Shown: positions 1-8,067 of the stretch, piece by piece | Layout of the letters: each line of letters opens with the position of its first letter | Numbering within the stretch: position 1 is the first letter of the stretch | From: Variovorax saccharolyticus | Lineage (GTDB): Bacteria; Pseudomonadota; Gammaproteobacteria; Burkholderiales; Burkholderiaceae_C | Reading direction: 5' to 3' | DNA: 64,000 nucleotides | Assembly (NCBI RefSeq): GCF_030316765.1 | Contig: NZ_JASZYT010000012.1 | Coordinates: forward strand, 124,001-188,000 | Made by a program: the position numbers and the translations under genes | The notes under the pieces: model-generated | Seen by the model: the letters and a program-made list of their open reading frames with translations, nothing else | Database searches by the model: none | What the model was told of the DNA's origin: nothing

Positions 1-180
1 TTTCAGCGTTCTCAGATTTTTCTCATTTCCCAGCTCAAAGGCTGGATTTCTTTCAGTTCTCCATTTTCACCCGGGTAAATTACCCTCAAACACCGCGGAC
101 AGATGATTTTTCACTCCGGGCAATTTATCTTCATTTTTGCGGCAGCAGTCCAATTTATTTTCAGTCTCTCGCGGCGCAGC
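1..180. repeat. AT-rich segment with imperfect direct repeats, possible IS21-type end
   Basis: This stretch is much richer in A/T than the rest of the window. It carries related short units: TTTTCACCCGGGTAAATT near 64-81, TTTTTCACTCCGGGCAATTT near 107-126, and two copies of CAATTTATYTTCA followed by a GCGGC-ending tail, at 121-143 and 151-175. Repeated TTTTCAC-CCGG-AATTT units remind me of the multiple terminal repeats of IS21-family elements, but no transposase is visible on the window side. Bases 289-505 hold no gene I can recognise. Confidence 0.35.
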
Positions 181-186
181 CTAGCA

Positions 187-288
187 TCATGGGACCGCTC
201 TGTCAGCGCTCGCGACGTCGGTGATGAACGCATCGATCTGTCCACCGATCAGATCGTTCAGCGCAGGCCCCGTGCTGACGAGCTTCAT
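187..288 (-). pseudogene. Fragment of a Bug (TctC-like) solute-binding protein
   Basis: About 33 codons on the minus strand read MKLVSTGPALNDLIGGQIDA and then stop. The GPALNDLIGGQ-D segment is a recognisable piece of the Bug/TctC family, normally located in the second half of a protein of about 320 residues. Neither the signal peptide nor the rest of the fold is present, so this is a leftover of a gene. Two intact Bug genes lie in the nearby catabolic operon. The assignment rests on a short match. Confidence 0.35.
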
Positions 289-505
289 GCGATCCACGGT
301 CGATCTGCGGCTTCGCTGGCAGGAAGCTCAAGCGATTCAGGGACTTCAGAGGATCGAAGGAGCGCGCGGCATGAACTCGCTGCACGCAGCCCCGATGCAG
401 AACGACCAGTGCAAAACTGGCTTCGCGTGGAAGCGAGCAATGTGATCGAGCTGGGCTCTTCAATTGGTGGTGCCCACTGACGGCCCCCAAGGCTCGCCAC
501 GTTCC

Positions 506-1756
506 TCAGAAGATGTGCCTGATGCCGAAGTCGTACCCAGTGGAGCTCTTGGGGATGAGAACACCCGTTGCAGGCGTCGCCTGATAGAAGTTCGGTCCGC
601 CCAGAATCAGATCGGCGCCGTTCTTGTTTCGGATGCTGGCCACTGTTGCGTACAGTGCCGTACGCCTCGAGAGGTTGTGAACGTAGCCCAAGGCCCACTT
701 GTCGGCCTTCGGATCGTCGGTCAGGCCGAACACCTGATTGAGTCGCGTCACGTTGTTGTAGTTGACTTCCGAATAGGCGAGGCGGATCAGTCCGGGGCCC
801 ACGGGCACCGTCGCACCAAGCAACCAGCCGTTTGCGCCGGGCTTCTGGAAGTTGGCCAGCGTGAAGGTGCGTTGCGTGTCCTGCTTGTTGTTCGAGTACT
901 CGCCGAACAGCTTCACCGCGCCGAAGTCATACGAAGCTCCGAGGTTCCAGATGTCCAGATTGGTCGTCGTACCCAGGAAGTAGTTGGAGGCGACGGTGGA
1001 TTGCGCGTAGGCGGCTGCGACATCGAGAGCACCGCTCGCATAGCCGCCACGTACGCCCCAGTAGCGGCCCGCACGCGCATTGTTGGCGGCAGCCGCCAAC
1101 GCGGGGTTGCCCGCAATGGCAACCGCCCCCGGTGGAGTGAGGCTCCCCGGGTCGTAGCTCGTCTTTTCGTTCATCGCGAACATGGCCTGGCCGTAGAAGC
1201 CTCCGAGGTCCCGAGGCAGGAAAAAGCCGATCGAGTTGCTTGCCCGAGCATAGTTGCCGTTGCTCGTAAACCCATTGGTGATCGCGCCGCTGGAGCTGTA
1301 CCCGTTGGCAGTCAACAGGATGCTGGCACCGACGCCATTGGAGCCGAAGGGGTCAAAGACAGTGTCGTTCCAGAATGTCGGCGTGTAGTCGCGGCCCAGC
1401 CGGATTTCTCCGAAAGCACCAGACAGGCTCACCGTCGACCGACGGTTGTAGTTGAACGCGCCTGCAGTGCCGGCGCCGGTACCGGTGTCGACGTTCAGTC
1501 CAGCTTCGAGCCAGAAACTGGCCGCGAGTCCGCCACCAAGGTCTTCGGTGCCACGAAATCCAAGCCGACCGGAGTTGTAGCCCGACGGCGACACGCCCGT
1601 CTGACTGGTCGTGATGCCGACACCGCGGACGCTCTCCGTCTTGTTGGAATAGCTGCTGATCGCAGCGTCCGCTACACCGAACAGTGTGACTGAGGACTGC
1701 GCGGATGCAACACTGGCAGCAGCCAGTGCAGCAAAGGCGACAAGGGATCTTTTCAT
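506..1756 (-). CDS. Outer-membrane porin (Gram-negative porin_4 type)
   Basis: A 416-residue general porin of the beta-proteobacterial type, expected to form a trimeric outer-membrane beta-barrel for small hydrophilic or anionic solutes. The start at 1756 gives a clean signal peptide (MKRSLVAFAALAAASVASA, cut before Q) and has a GGAGAAA ribosome site just upstream; the longer frame would add 29 unlikely residues. SSVTLFGVADAAISSY begins the mature barrel, and the chain ends in ...GIRHIF with the terminal Phe read by the Bam machinery. It lies about 240 bp downstream of the catabolic operon on the same strand, so it may serve substrate entry, but the gap suggests its own promoter. Confidence 0.92.
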   Translation of the reverse strand: MKRSLVAFAALAAASVASAQSSVTLFGVADAAISSYSNKTESVRGVGITTSQTGVSPSGYNSGRLGFRGTEDLGGGLAASFWLEAGLNVDTGTGAGTAGAFNYNRRSTVSLSGAFGEIRLGRDYTPTFWNDTVFDPFGSNGVGASILLTANGYSSSGAITNGFTSNGNYARASNSIGFFLPRDLGGFYGQAMFAMNEKTSYDPGSLTPPGAVAIAGNPALAAAANNARAGRYWGVRGGYASGALDVAAAYAQSTVASNYFLGTTTNLDIWNLGASYDFGAVKLFGEYSNNKQDTQRTFTLANFQKPGANGWLLGATVPVGPGLIRLAYSEVNYNNVTRLNQVFGLTDDPKADKWALGYVHNLSRRTALYATVASIRNKNGADLILGGPNFYQATPATGVLIPKSSTGYDFGIRHIF

Positions 1757-1997
1757 GCAGGTTTCTCCATTATTTGAATGCGAGGGTGACGGCCTGAGGT
1801 CCCAGTGACCTTCAGCGCCGAGCACCGAATGGCCCAGAGTCAACCTCCCAACGGGAAGTCAACTTCATTGCACCAAGGCCGCTTCATTCATGAAGAGTCA
1901 TTCCTGCAATTTCATTCAATAACTCTGCAAGTTCAACACCGACGAGTCGACATTGCGTTGTTTGACAACGACAAGCCCGAAGAACAACAGCACGGGT

Positions 1998-3089
1998 TCA
2001 ACGCGTATCCGTACGCAAGGTCTGCCGCATCTTGCTGGGAGCGACGCGATACCAGAACTTGAACTTGCGACCGAAGTTGGTCGGATCTGCATACCCCAGC
2101 TTGGAGGCAATGGCTTCAATCGACAGTTCGGTATGCTGCAGATACCAGGTCGCGTGCGTTCTTCGCAAGTCTTCCTTGATGTCTGAATAGGTGACCCCCG
2201 CCTCTGCAAGCCTTCGAACCAGTGTGCGCGCCGAGATGTGAAGATCGAGAGCGAGCTCACTCACATCCGGATTGCTCGTCAGCCGTTCGAGCAGCCTGCG
2301 ACGCACCCGTTGCACGAAGGCGCCACATCCCTGCTCCGACGCCATCTTCCCGCATGCGTGCGCGGCTTCGACAAAGGCCTCTGGATCGGCCGCGACGCAA
2401 GGCACGCGAAGCAAATCCGCCGGCAGTTGGAAGCTGAGGTACTCCTGGTCGAAAGTCACGCGGCGTACATAGCGCAAGCACGGGACGTCATTGCCGGGCG
2501 GGCGCGCATAGGGCAGACCAACAGTCAGCTCGTCGACAGGTCGCCCGAGGATTGCCTCAAGGAGCCGGCAATGCGAGCCGATGACGGATTGCATGACGAA
2601 CACTTGCGTCTCGCACAGCGGCCGCGTTGCTTTCACCTTGAGCGTGCTCCATCGAGTGCTGTTCTCCAGCTGGAACTCAAGGCCACCGAAAACAAGGCCG
2701 GCGTATCGCGTCAGGAACTGAAGCCCTTGCCCCAAGCTGTCGCTGGTCACTGAGCCTATGCCTATCGGTGTGTGGTAGGGCTGAAGCATCGATCCGGCAA
2801 TCAACCCCAAGGCTGGGTCGCCGCTGCATTGAATGGCGCGAGCGACGAATCTCCGGAAGACGGAGAAGTCCACCATCTGCTGGCCGTCACGCAAATCCTT
2901 CCAGGCGAGGCCCGCGTTCTCCAGTACCGCCGCCGGCCTGATGCCGAGACTGTTCAGGCAGTCCATGACGCTCCGGATGTAAACCGGATGCGCGAACGGA
3001 ATGTCCGGGTCGTCCAGCAAGCACGCAGCGCTGACTTCCGGCGCGGTGTGATCCGCGCCGCAGGGATCTGCCGCTGCGTCATGGACCAT
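1998..3089 (-). CDS. AraC-family transcriptional regulator
   Basis: A 363-residue regulator with an N-terminal arabinose-binding-like domain of the OruR/ArgR-type AraC group (roughly residues 25-215, from HPVYIRSVMDCL) and a C-terminal double helix-turn-helix (roughly 265-355, containing LALDLHISARTLVRRLAEAG and IEAIASKLGYADPTNFGRKF). I chose the ATG at 3089 rather than the one at 3170 because the shorter version begins 10 bp after the preceding gene's stop instead of overlapping it. It is the last gene of the minus-strand catabolic operon and probably controls it or the porin in response to an aromatic ligand; the ligand is not readable from sequence. Confidence 0.88.
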   Translation of the reverse strand: MVHDAAADPCGADHTAPEVSAACLLDDPDIPFAHPVYIRSVMDCLNSLGIRPAAVLENAGLAWKDLRDGQQMVDFSVFRRFVARAIQCSGDPALGLIAGSMLQPYHTPIGIGSVTSDSLGQGLQFLTRYAGLVFGGLEFQLENSTRWSTLKVKATRPLCETQVFVMQSVIGSHCRLLEAILGRPVDELTVGLPYARPPGNDVPCLRYVRRVTFDQEYLSFQLPADLLRVPCVAADPEAFVEAAHACGKMASEQGCGAFVQRVRRRLLERLTSNPDVSELALDLHISARTLVRRLAEAGVTYSDIKEDLRRTHATWYLQHTELSIEAIASKLGYADPTNFGRKFKFWYRVAPSKMRQTLRTDTR

Positions 3090-3099
3090 TGCGTGGGGC

Positions 3100-3918
3100 C
3101 TAAGCGCCGCGCACGAGGAGGACTCGATCGACCTGCCCGCTCGGCCCCAGTCCACCGTAGCCTTCGACACGGTCGAGGTCGATCACCACCGCAATCCCGC
3201 TCATCGCGAAGTCATGCTCCCGCTCCACCTGGGGCGCGGCGTCATACACGATCTGGCGTTCGAGCGCCGACGCCGTCACGTGCGCCCTTCCGAGGAAGTG
3301 GTAGGTCGCCTTGATGCCTTCGTCGCGATACATGAGCGCAACCCGCGGATTGACCTCGATGGCTCTTGCGAATCCACCGCGGGCGTTGCGCACCCAAAGA
3401 GAAAGGCGAGCATCGCCGTGCGCCTGCAACGATCCCCTGAACGACAGGTGAGGCTGACCATCGGCGTCCACGTAGGAGAGCAGCATGGGATGTCGCTCCC
3501 TCAGGGCGGCATTGATCTTCTCCCGAAGTTGACGGGGCAGTTCAAGCGCCGAGGCCTGCACGGGTCGAGGCGCCGAGCGCTGCTGGCTCAGCTCGGCGAT
3601 GCCGCCGTCGCGCGCAACGATCGTCAACACATACCCTCGCTGCCATGATTCTGGCGGTGACGCGATCTCCAGGACCACGTGGCCCGTATCGCACGACGGC
3701 GGCAAGCAGCGCATGCCTGCACCGCGAGCCTCCTGGGCGATGGCACACAAGGCCGTCGAGCCCGCCTCCTTGCCCTCGATCCGTCCACCCAGCGAGCGCA
3801 CGACACAATCGGCGAGCAACAGCTCTTCGACCGCCGCCTGACTGATCGTCTCTCCCTCCACCGCCGCTTGCAGCACGCGCCCGAGCTTGCCCGCCACCAC
3901 CAACGAATCTTCATGCAC
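3100..3918 (-). CDS. SnoaL-like / pyridoxamine-phosphate-oxidase-like fusion protein
   Basis: A 272-residue two-part protein. Residues 1 to about 115 look like an NTF2/SnoaL fold (LLLADCVVRSLGGRIEGKEA, then VVLEIASP and YVLTIVARDGGIAEL). Residues about 125-265 match the FMN-binding split barrel of the pyridoxamine 5'-phosphate oxidase-like family (MLSYVDADGQPHLSFRGSLQ, LWVRNARGGFARAI, NPRVALMYRD). Such proteins bind flavin or haem and often act on small aromatics, but no exact reaction can be given. It sits 10 bp after a Bug gene and 10 bp before the AraC regulator, so it is co-transcribed with the catabolic genes. The fusion order is less common than either domain alone. Confidence 0.72.
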   Translation of the reverse strand: MHEDSLVVAGKLGRVLQAAVEGETISQAAVEELLLADCVVRSLGGRIEGKEAGSTALCAIAQEARGAGMRCLPPSCDTGHVVLEIASPPESWQRGYVLTIVARDGGIAELSQQRSAPRPVQASALELPRQLREKINAALRERHPMLLSYVDADGQPHLSFRGSLQAHGDARLSLWVRNARGGFARAIEVNPRVALMYRDEGIKATYHFLGRAHVTASALERQIVYDAAPQVEREHDFAMSGIAVVIDLDRVEGYGGLGPSGQVDRVLLVRGA

Positions 3919-3928
3919 CGCTTCTCTC

Positions 3929-4915
3929 CTATTCGGGCTGAATCCCGGCGTCCTTGAGCAATGCGGACCAGCGCGGCTCGTCCTTTTTCACGAACTGATC
4001 GATCTCGCTTGGCGTCATCGAGAACTGTCGACCCGACTCGACGATGAACTTCTGCAACTCGGGCAAGGCGCTGATCTCGGTGATCTGGCGATGCAGATAG
4101 TCGACCACCGCACGCGGTGCTCTCGAGGGTACGAAGTACCCGGTCCAGGTCGTGAGCACCACACCGGGCAGCTGCTCGGACAGCGTGGGGACGTTCGGGA
4201 GCAGTTGCACGCGCTGCGATCCGCTGACAGCCAATGGCACGACCTTGCCTGCCTCGAGCAAAGGCGTCGCCGCCAGAATGGGGCTCAGGCCGACAGCGAT
4301 CTGACCGGACATGATGTCCAGCAGCATGCGGGAGTTCTCCTTGTAGGGAACATAGACTGCCTTGATCTTGCCCGCATTGGCCATCATCTGAGCGGTGACC
4401 GCCGTGGTCACGCTGGCGCCCCCGATCTCGTAGCGGCCCGGCTCGTCGCGGATTCGTTGGATGAGCTGAGCCAGCGTCATCCCCCTATTGGCTGCGCCGG
4501 TCACCAGGAGGAAGCTGGTCTCCTGTGTCATCGCAACCCCGGCCAGATCGGTGGTCGGATCATAGGAAAGGTTCTTGACCATCGCACGCGCTGCCGAGAT
4601 GCCGGAGTTCGTGCCATAGAGGATGGTGTAGCCATCTGCGGGTGCGCTGCGGGCCACGTACTGCGTTCCGAGCATGCCGTTGGCACCGGGACGGTTCTCG
4701 ACGATGACGGGCTGCTTGACCCGCTCCGACAGTTCCTTGGCGAGCAGCCTGGTGAAGACATCGGGCGATCCACCCGCGCCGAACGGCACGATGAAACGTA
4801 TCGGCTGCGAGGGAAAGGGAGCTTGTGCCTTTGACATCGGCGCATGGGCAATCGCCGCCAAGCCGACGCCGAGTTCGAGTGCGCGTCGCTGGAAAGCGCG
4901 TCTTGTGAGCTTCAT
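3929..4915 (-). CDS. Bug-family (TctC-like) periplasmic solute-binding protein, second copy
   Basis: A 328-residue Bug receptor with an N-terminal export signal ending near AHAPMSKAQA. Family landmarks are present: PIRFIVPFGAGGSPDVFTRL, VIVENRPGANGMLG, DGYTILYGTNS, and a C-terminal region around PSEIDQFVKKDEPRW. Bug proteins bind carboxylated aromatics or dicarboxylates and normally work with TctA/TctB, which are absent from this window; many Burkholderiales carry such orphan receptors. It starts 12 bp after the acyl-CoA ligase gene, placing it inside the catabolic operon, and probably captures a pathway acid or helps sense it. Confidence 0.9.
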   Translation of the reverse strand: MKLTRRAFQRRALELGVGLAAIAHAPMSKAQAPFPSQPIRFIVPFGAGGSPDVFTRLLAKELSERVKQPVIVENRPGANGMLGTQYVARSAPADGYTILYGTNSGISAARAMVKNLSYDPTTDLAGVAMTQETSFLLVTGAANRGMTLAQLIQRIRDEPGRYEIGGASVTTAVTAQMMANAGKIKAVYVPYKENSRMLLDIMSGQIAVGLSPILAATPLLEAGKVVPLAVSGSQRVQLLPNVPTLSEQLPGVVLTTWTGYFVPSRAPRAVVDYLHRQITEISALPELQKFIVESGRQFSMTPSEIDQFVKKDEPRWSALLKDAGIQPE

Positions 4916-4927
4916 CGCACTGCTTCC

Positions 4928-6541
4928 TCAGGCCACGGACGCGGAAGACCCACGCGACGTTGCGCTGGATTCCCTGAGTTCGCGCTTGAGCACCTTGCCG
5001 ATGGCACTGCGCGGCAGTTCGTCCATGCGATTCACCGATACGATGCGCTGCGTCTTCCCCACGCGTGCATTGACCCATGCGCGCAAGTCTTCCGTGCTCA
5101 GTTCTTCGTGACCCTTGCGCCACACCACGAAGGCGCCGGGTGATTCGCCCCACTCCTCCGAAGGCAGGGCCACCACGGCCGCCTCGAGCACCGCTGGATG
5201 GCTGCACAGCACCTCTTCGAGATCGCTGGGGTAGATATTGAATCCGCCCGAGATGATCATGTCCTTCTTGCGGTCCATCAGGACCAGAAATCCATCGGAA
5301 TCGAAGCGCCCGACATCGCCAGTCCGGATAAAGCGCTTGCCACTGGCGTCGAACCATTCGACGCTGCGAGTCTTTTCGGATTGCCCGAAGTAGCCGGTCA
5401 TCATGCCGCCAGAGCTTCCGACGACCTCCCCCGTTTCGCCGGGCGCGCATTCCCGGCCATTCTCGTCGATCAGCCGGATATCGCTGCCGCTCGCCGGCTG
5501 GCCGACGGTGTGAAGCTTGTCCGGATGCAGATGAGCCTCGAGGATGCAGGTCCCTCCGCCTTCGGTCATACCGTAGTACTCGATCAAGCCACCGGGCCAT
5601 CGCCGCAGAACGTCGGCCTTGAGGGCTGCAGAAAATGGCGCGCTGGTCGAGAACTTGATGACGAAGGCCGAGAGATCGTGCGCATCGAAGAGATCGCTCG
5701 CCATGAGCCGACGGTATTGCACCGGTACGAGCATCGTGTGCGTCGCGCGAAACGATTGGCACAAGGACAGGTACACCGGCACACTGAACTTGTTCAACAG
5801 GACCACCGTGCCGCCGAACGCCAATGTCGGGAAGAAGACGACCAGGGTGGTATTCGAGTAGAGCGGAGTGGCCAGCACCGAGACGCTCTCGCCGGTGTAG
5901 CCGCTGGAGCGACCTCTTTGCATGTGGGTCCAACGCATGCCGTGAGACTGCACGATGCCTTTGGGCTCTCCGGTGGTGCCCGACGAGTAGATGATATTGA
6001 AGCCGGAGTCCGCCTCGATGGTCGCCGGCCTTGCCGGCACGCTGATTGACGACGTCCATCGTGAGAAACTCGCTCCGATTTTCGATTCGTCGAGTGCGAT
6101 GCGCTGCGCGCGTCCCTGCGGAATCTCGCTGACGAGGTCTGCAACGCTATCATCGACGAAGAAAAGCCGGGCGCCGGAATCCGACAGCATCCGGGCAAGC
6201 TGTTGCGGCGTCGAGCTGGGTGCAAGGGGGACGACCACCACGCCGGCGCGCAGCGCGCCAAGAAACACCAGCGCGTAGGGCACTGACGAGCGACCACAGA
6301 TTGCGATGCGGTCGCCCAAGGCCAGGCCGGATTCATGAAGCGCAGCCGCCACGTCGTCCATGCGGTGATCGAGCTCTCTGTAGTCGATCGCTTGCGAGCT
6401 ATCGCTGCCATCCACCAAGGCCAGCCGCTCTGGCGCGCGCTGCGCATGCATGCGGATCAGTTCGCCGATGGTGCCGAAATCGTCATCCATCGACAGTTCC
6501 GTCGTTTCAGGGCCGGTCGAGGCCGTTGAAGGAAAAGTCAT
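4928..6541 (-). CDS. Acyl/aryl-CoA ligase (AMP-binding family)
   Basis: A 537-residue adenylate-forming ligase that should activate a carboxylic acid with ATP and CoA. The P-loop-like motif IYSSGTTGEPKGIVQSH, the YYGMTEGGG adenine-binding motif, the hinge RTGDVGRFDSDGFLVLMDRK and the C-terminal catalytic lysine region (PRSAIGKVLKREL) are all present at normal spacing. Its start overlaps the esterase stop by 4 bp (ATGA), so translation is coupled. With the esterase and Rieske genes upstream, an aromatic or phenylpropenoid acid is the likely substrate; fatty-acid-like substrates are possible. It is distinct from the feruloyl-CoA synthase of the divergent operon. Confidence 0.9.
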   Translation of the reverse strand: MTFPSTASTGPETTELSMDDDFGTIGELIRMHAQRAPERLALVDGSDSSQAIDYRELDHRMDDVAAALHESGLALGDRIAICGRSSVPYALVFLGALRAGVVVVPLAPSSTPQQLARMLSDSGARLFFVDDSVADLVSEIPQGRAQRIALDESKIGASFSRWTSSISVPARPATIEADSGFNIIYSSGTTGEPKGIVQSHGMRWTHMQRGRSSGYTGESVSVLATPLYSNTTLVVFFPTLAFGGTVVLLNKFSVPVYLSLCQSFRATHTMLVPVQYRRLMASDLFDAHDLSAFVIKFSTSAPFSAALKADVLRRWPGGLIEYYGMTEGGGTCILEAHLHPDKLHTVGQPASGSDIRLIDENGRECAPGETGEVVGSSGGMMTGYFGQSEKTRSVEWFDASGKRFIRTGDVGRFDSDGFLVLMDRKKDMIISGGFNIYPSDLEEVLCSHPAVLEAAVVALPSEEWGESPGAFVVWRKGHEELSTEDLRAWVNARVGKTQRIVSVNRMDELPRSAIGKVLKRELRESSATSRGSSASVA

Positions 6542-8067
6542 CTGCTCTCCGTGGGCGCCGGCTCGCGCCGGGCGAATAGTGATTCGAGGAAGTCGAGCTC
6601 AGCGGAACGCCAGCCCGCGCCGACCTGCATACGATCGCCAAGCACCAGATGAAGATCGGTACCCGGTGCGTAGGCAGGCCATTCTGCGGGCAGGCCATCG
6701 ACATTGGGATTCCCCGTCGTCGCAAAGGCGACCCAGCTTCGCATCATCGAATCGCTGAGCTGCTCGTCGACGGCGTCGAAGCGTGCCGGCGAACCTCGCC
6801 TTGCGACGGCCAGGTTGCCAAATACGTGCGCCACTTCCTCGCCGTGGTGAGGTCCATCGACCTGCCCGGGTCTGCGCCGAGTGAAGACGTAGCGCCACAC
6901 GTCTTGCCCTTGGTCCGCCATGGCTCGCGCAAGCAATCGCGTTCCGTAGTTGAACTGGGTGTCGGCGAACATCTCGGCAACTCGGGTGCGCACTTCGGAC
7001 GCATCGCGCGCGCCGTAGACGCTCCGCGCTTGCTCCACACAATCCTCGAAGTTCGCATGGATCAGCGCGTCGAAGCCTGCGAGGTCCTCGACGTTCCAGG
7101 CGGCGGTCAGCATGGACCCTTCGTCAAGATTGGAGCCGATCAGGATCGGCATCGCGTGTACACGTCCCCCGATGAATGCGGGTCGCTCGTCTTCGGGCAG
7201 TACCCAGCCATCGCGGATCGGTCGCAGAACCCGAGGCGTGGTGAGGCCACGCACCTTGGGGGTCAGGAAGGCGGTGCGCCTGAGTACCTCGGCGCCGTCG
7301 AGCCGGCGCAAGGCCTGCACGTCCGCCCCGACGGCCTCGCCGGCGCGCTCGGCATCCGCCAGCGTGGCCAAGGGCCGAGCGGCGCCGGGGCTCTGGAGAA
7401 TCGCTTTCTGGAACAGTCCACGGGACAGCGGAGAAGCCAGCAGCAGGGAGATCGATGCAGACCCGGCCGACACTCCGAAGACCGATGTCCGCGATGGGTC
7501 GCCGCCGAAGGCCTGGATGTTGTCGCGCACCCATTTCAGCGCACAGATCTGGTCCAGCAGTCCGTAGTTGCCGGACACGCCTTCCGGCGACTCGGCGCTC
7601 AGACCGGGATGCGCAAGGAAGCCGAAGAGTCCGACCCGATAGTTGACGGTGACGAGCACAACGCCGCGCGCCGAGAGCGTCTGCCCGTCGATGCGTTCGT
7701 CCGACCCCGAGCCGCCGACAAAGCTCCCCCCATGGAGCCAGATCATCACGGGCAGAGTGCCCGGCGACGCGTCGACAGGAGACCACACGTTCAGATAGAG
7801 ACAGTCTTCGCTCTGTCGGGGCGCGCGTGTGAGGGTCTGGCTGTTCTGTGGACAGTCCGGGCCGAATGCGGTCGCATCACGCCTGCCTGCCCAGGCCGCG
7901 AGAGGTATCGGCGGCCGCCATCGTGCATCGCCTGTCGGAGGCGATGCGTACGGAATGCCGAGAAAGGCACGCACGCCGCGCCGCGCATCGCGCCGTCCGC
8001 GCAGGGCACCGCAGGGTGGATCGACACAAGGCGTGGCTTCATCCACGCCTTCGCTGTCCGCAGTCAC
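6538..8067 (-). CDS. Type-B carboxylesterase
   Basis: A 509-residue carboxylesterase/lipase of the cholinesterase-like alpha/beta-hydrolase family. The oxyanion-hole HGG is at about 112-114, the nucleophile Ser about 200 lies in FGVSAGSAS, the acid is probably Glu in SNLDEGSM, and the His lies in the GPHHGEEVAHVFGN segment. The elbow is GVSAGS rather than the usual GESAGS. No signal peptide is seen, so it should act in the cytoplasm on an imported ester. It overlaps the Rieske gene before it and the ligase gene after it by 4 bp each, so ester hydrolysis followed by CoA activation of the released acid is the natural reading. Confidence 0.9.
   Translation of the reverse strand: MTADSEGVDEATPCVDPPCGALRGRRDARRGVRAFLGIPYASPPTGDARWRPPIPLAAWAGRRDATAFGPDCPQNSQTLTRAPRQSEDCLYLNVWSPVDASPGTLPVMIWLHGGSFVGGSGSDERIDGQTLSARGVVLVTVNYRVGLFGFLAHPGLSAESPEGVSGNYGLLDQICALKWVRDNIQAFGGDPSRTSVFGVSAGSASISLLLASPLSRGLFQKAILQSPGAARPLATLADAERAGEAVGADVQALRRLDGAEVLRRTAFLTPKVRGLTTPRVLRPIRDGWVLPEDERPAFIGGRVHAMPILIGSNLDEGSMLTAAWNVEDLAGFDALIHANFEDCVEQARSVYGARDASEVRTRVAEMFADTQFNYGTRLLARAMADQGQDVWRYVFTRRRPGQVDGPHHGEEVAHVFGNLAVARRGSPARFDAVDEQLSDSMMRSWVAFATTGNPNVDGLPAEWPAYAPGTDLHLVLGDRMQVGAGWRSAELDFLESLFARREPAPTESR

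Noticed and set aside
464..1693. Long plus-strand open frame opposite the porin gene
   Set aside because: It is a shadow of the porin coding strand; its translation has no domain and an Arg/Val-rich composition.
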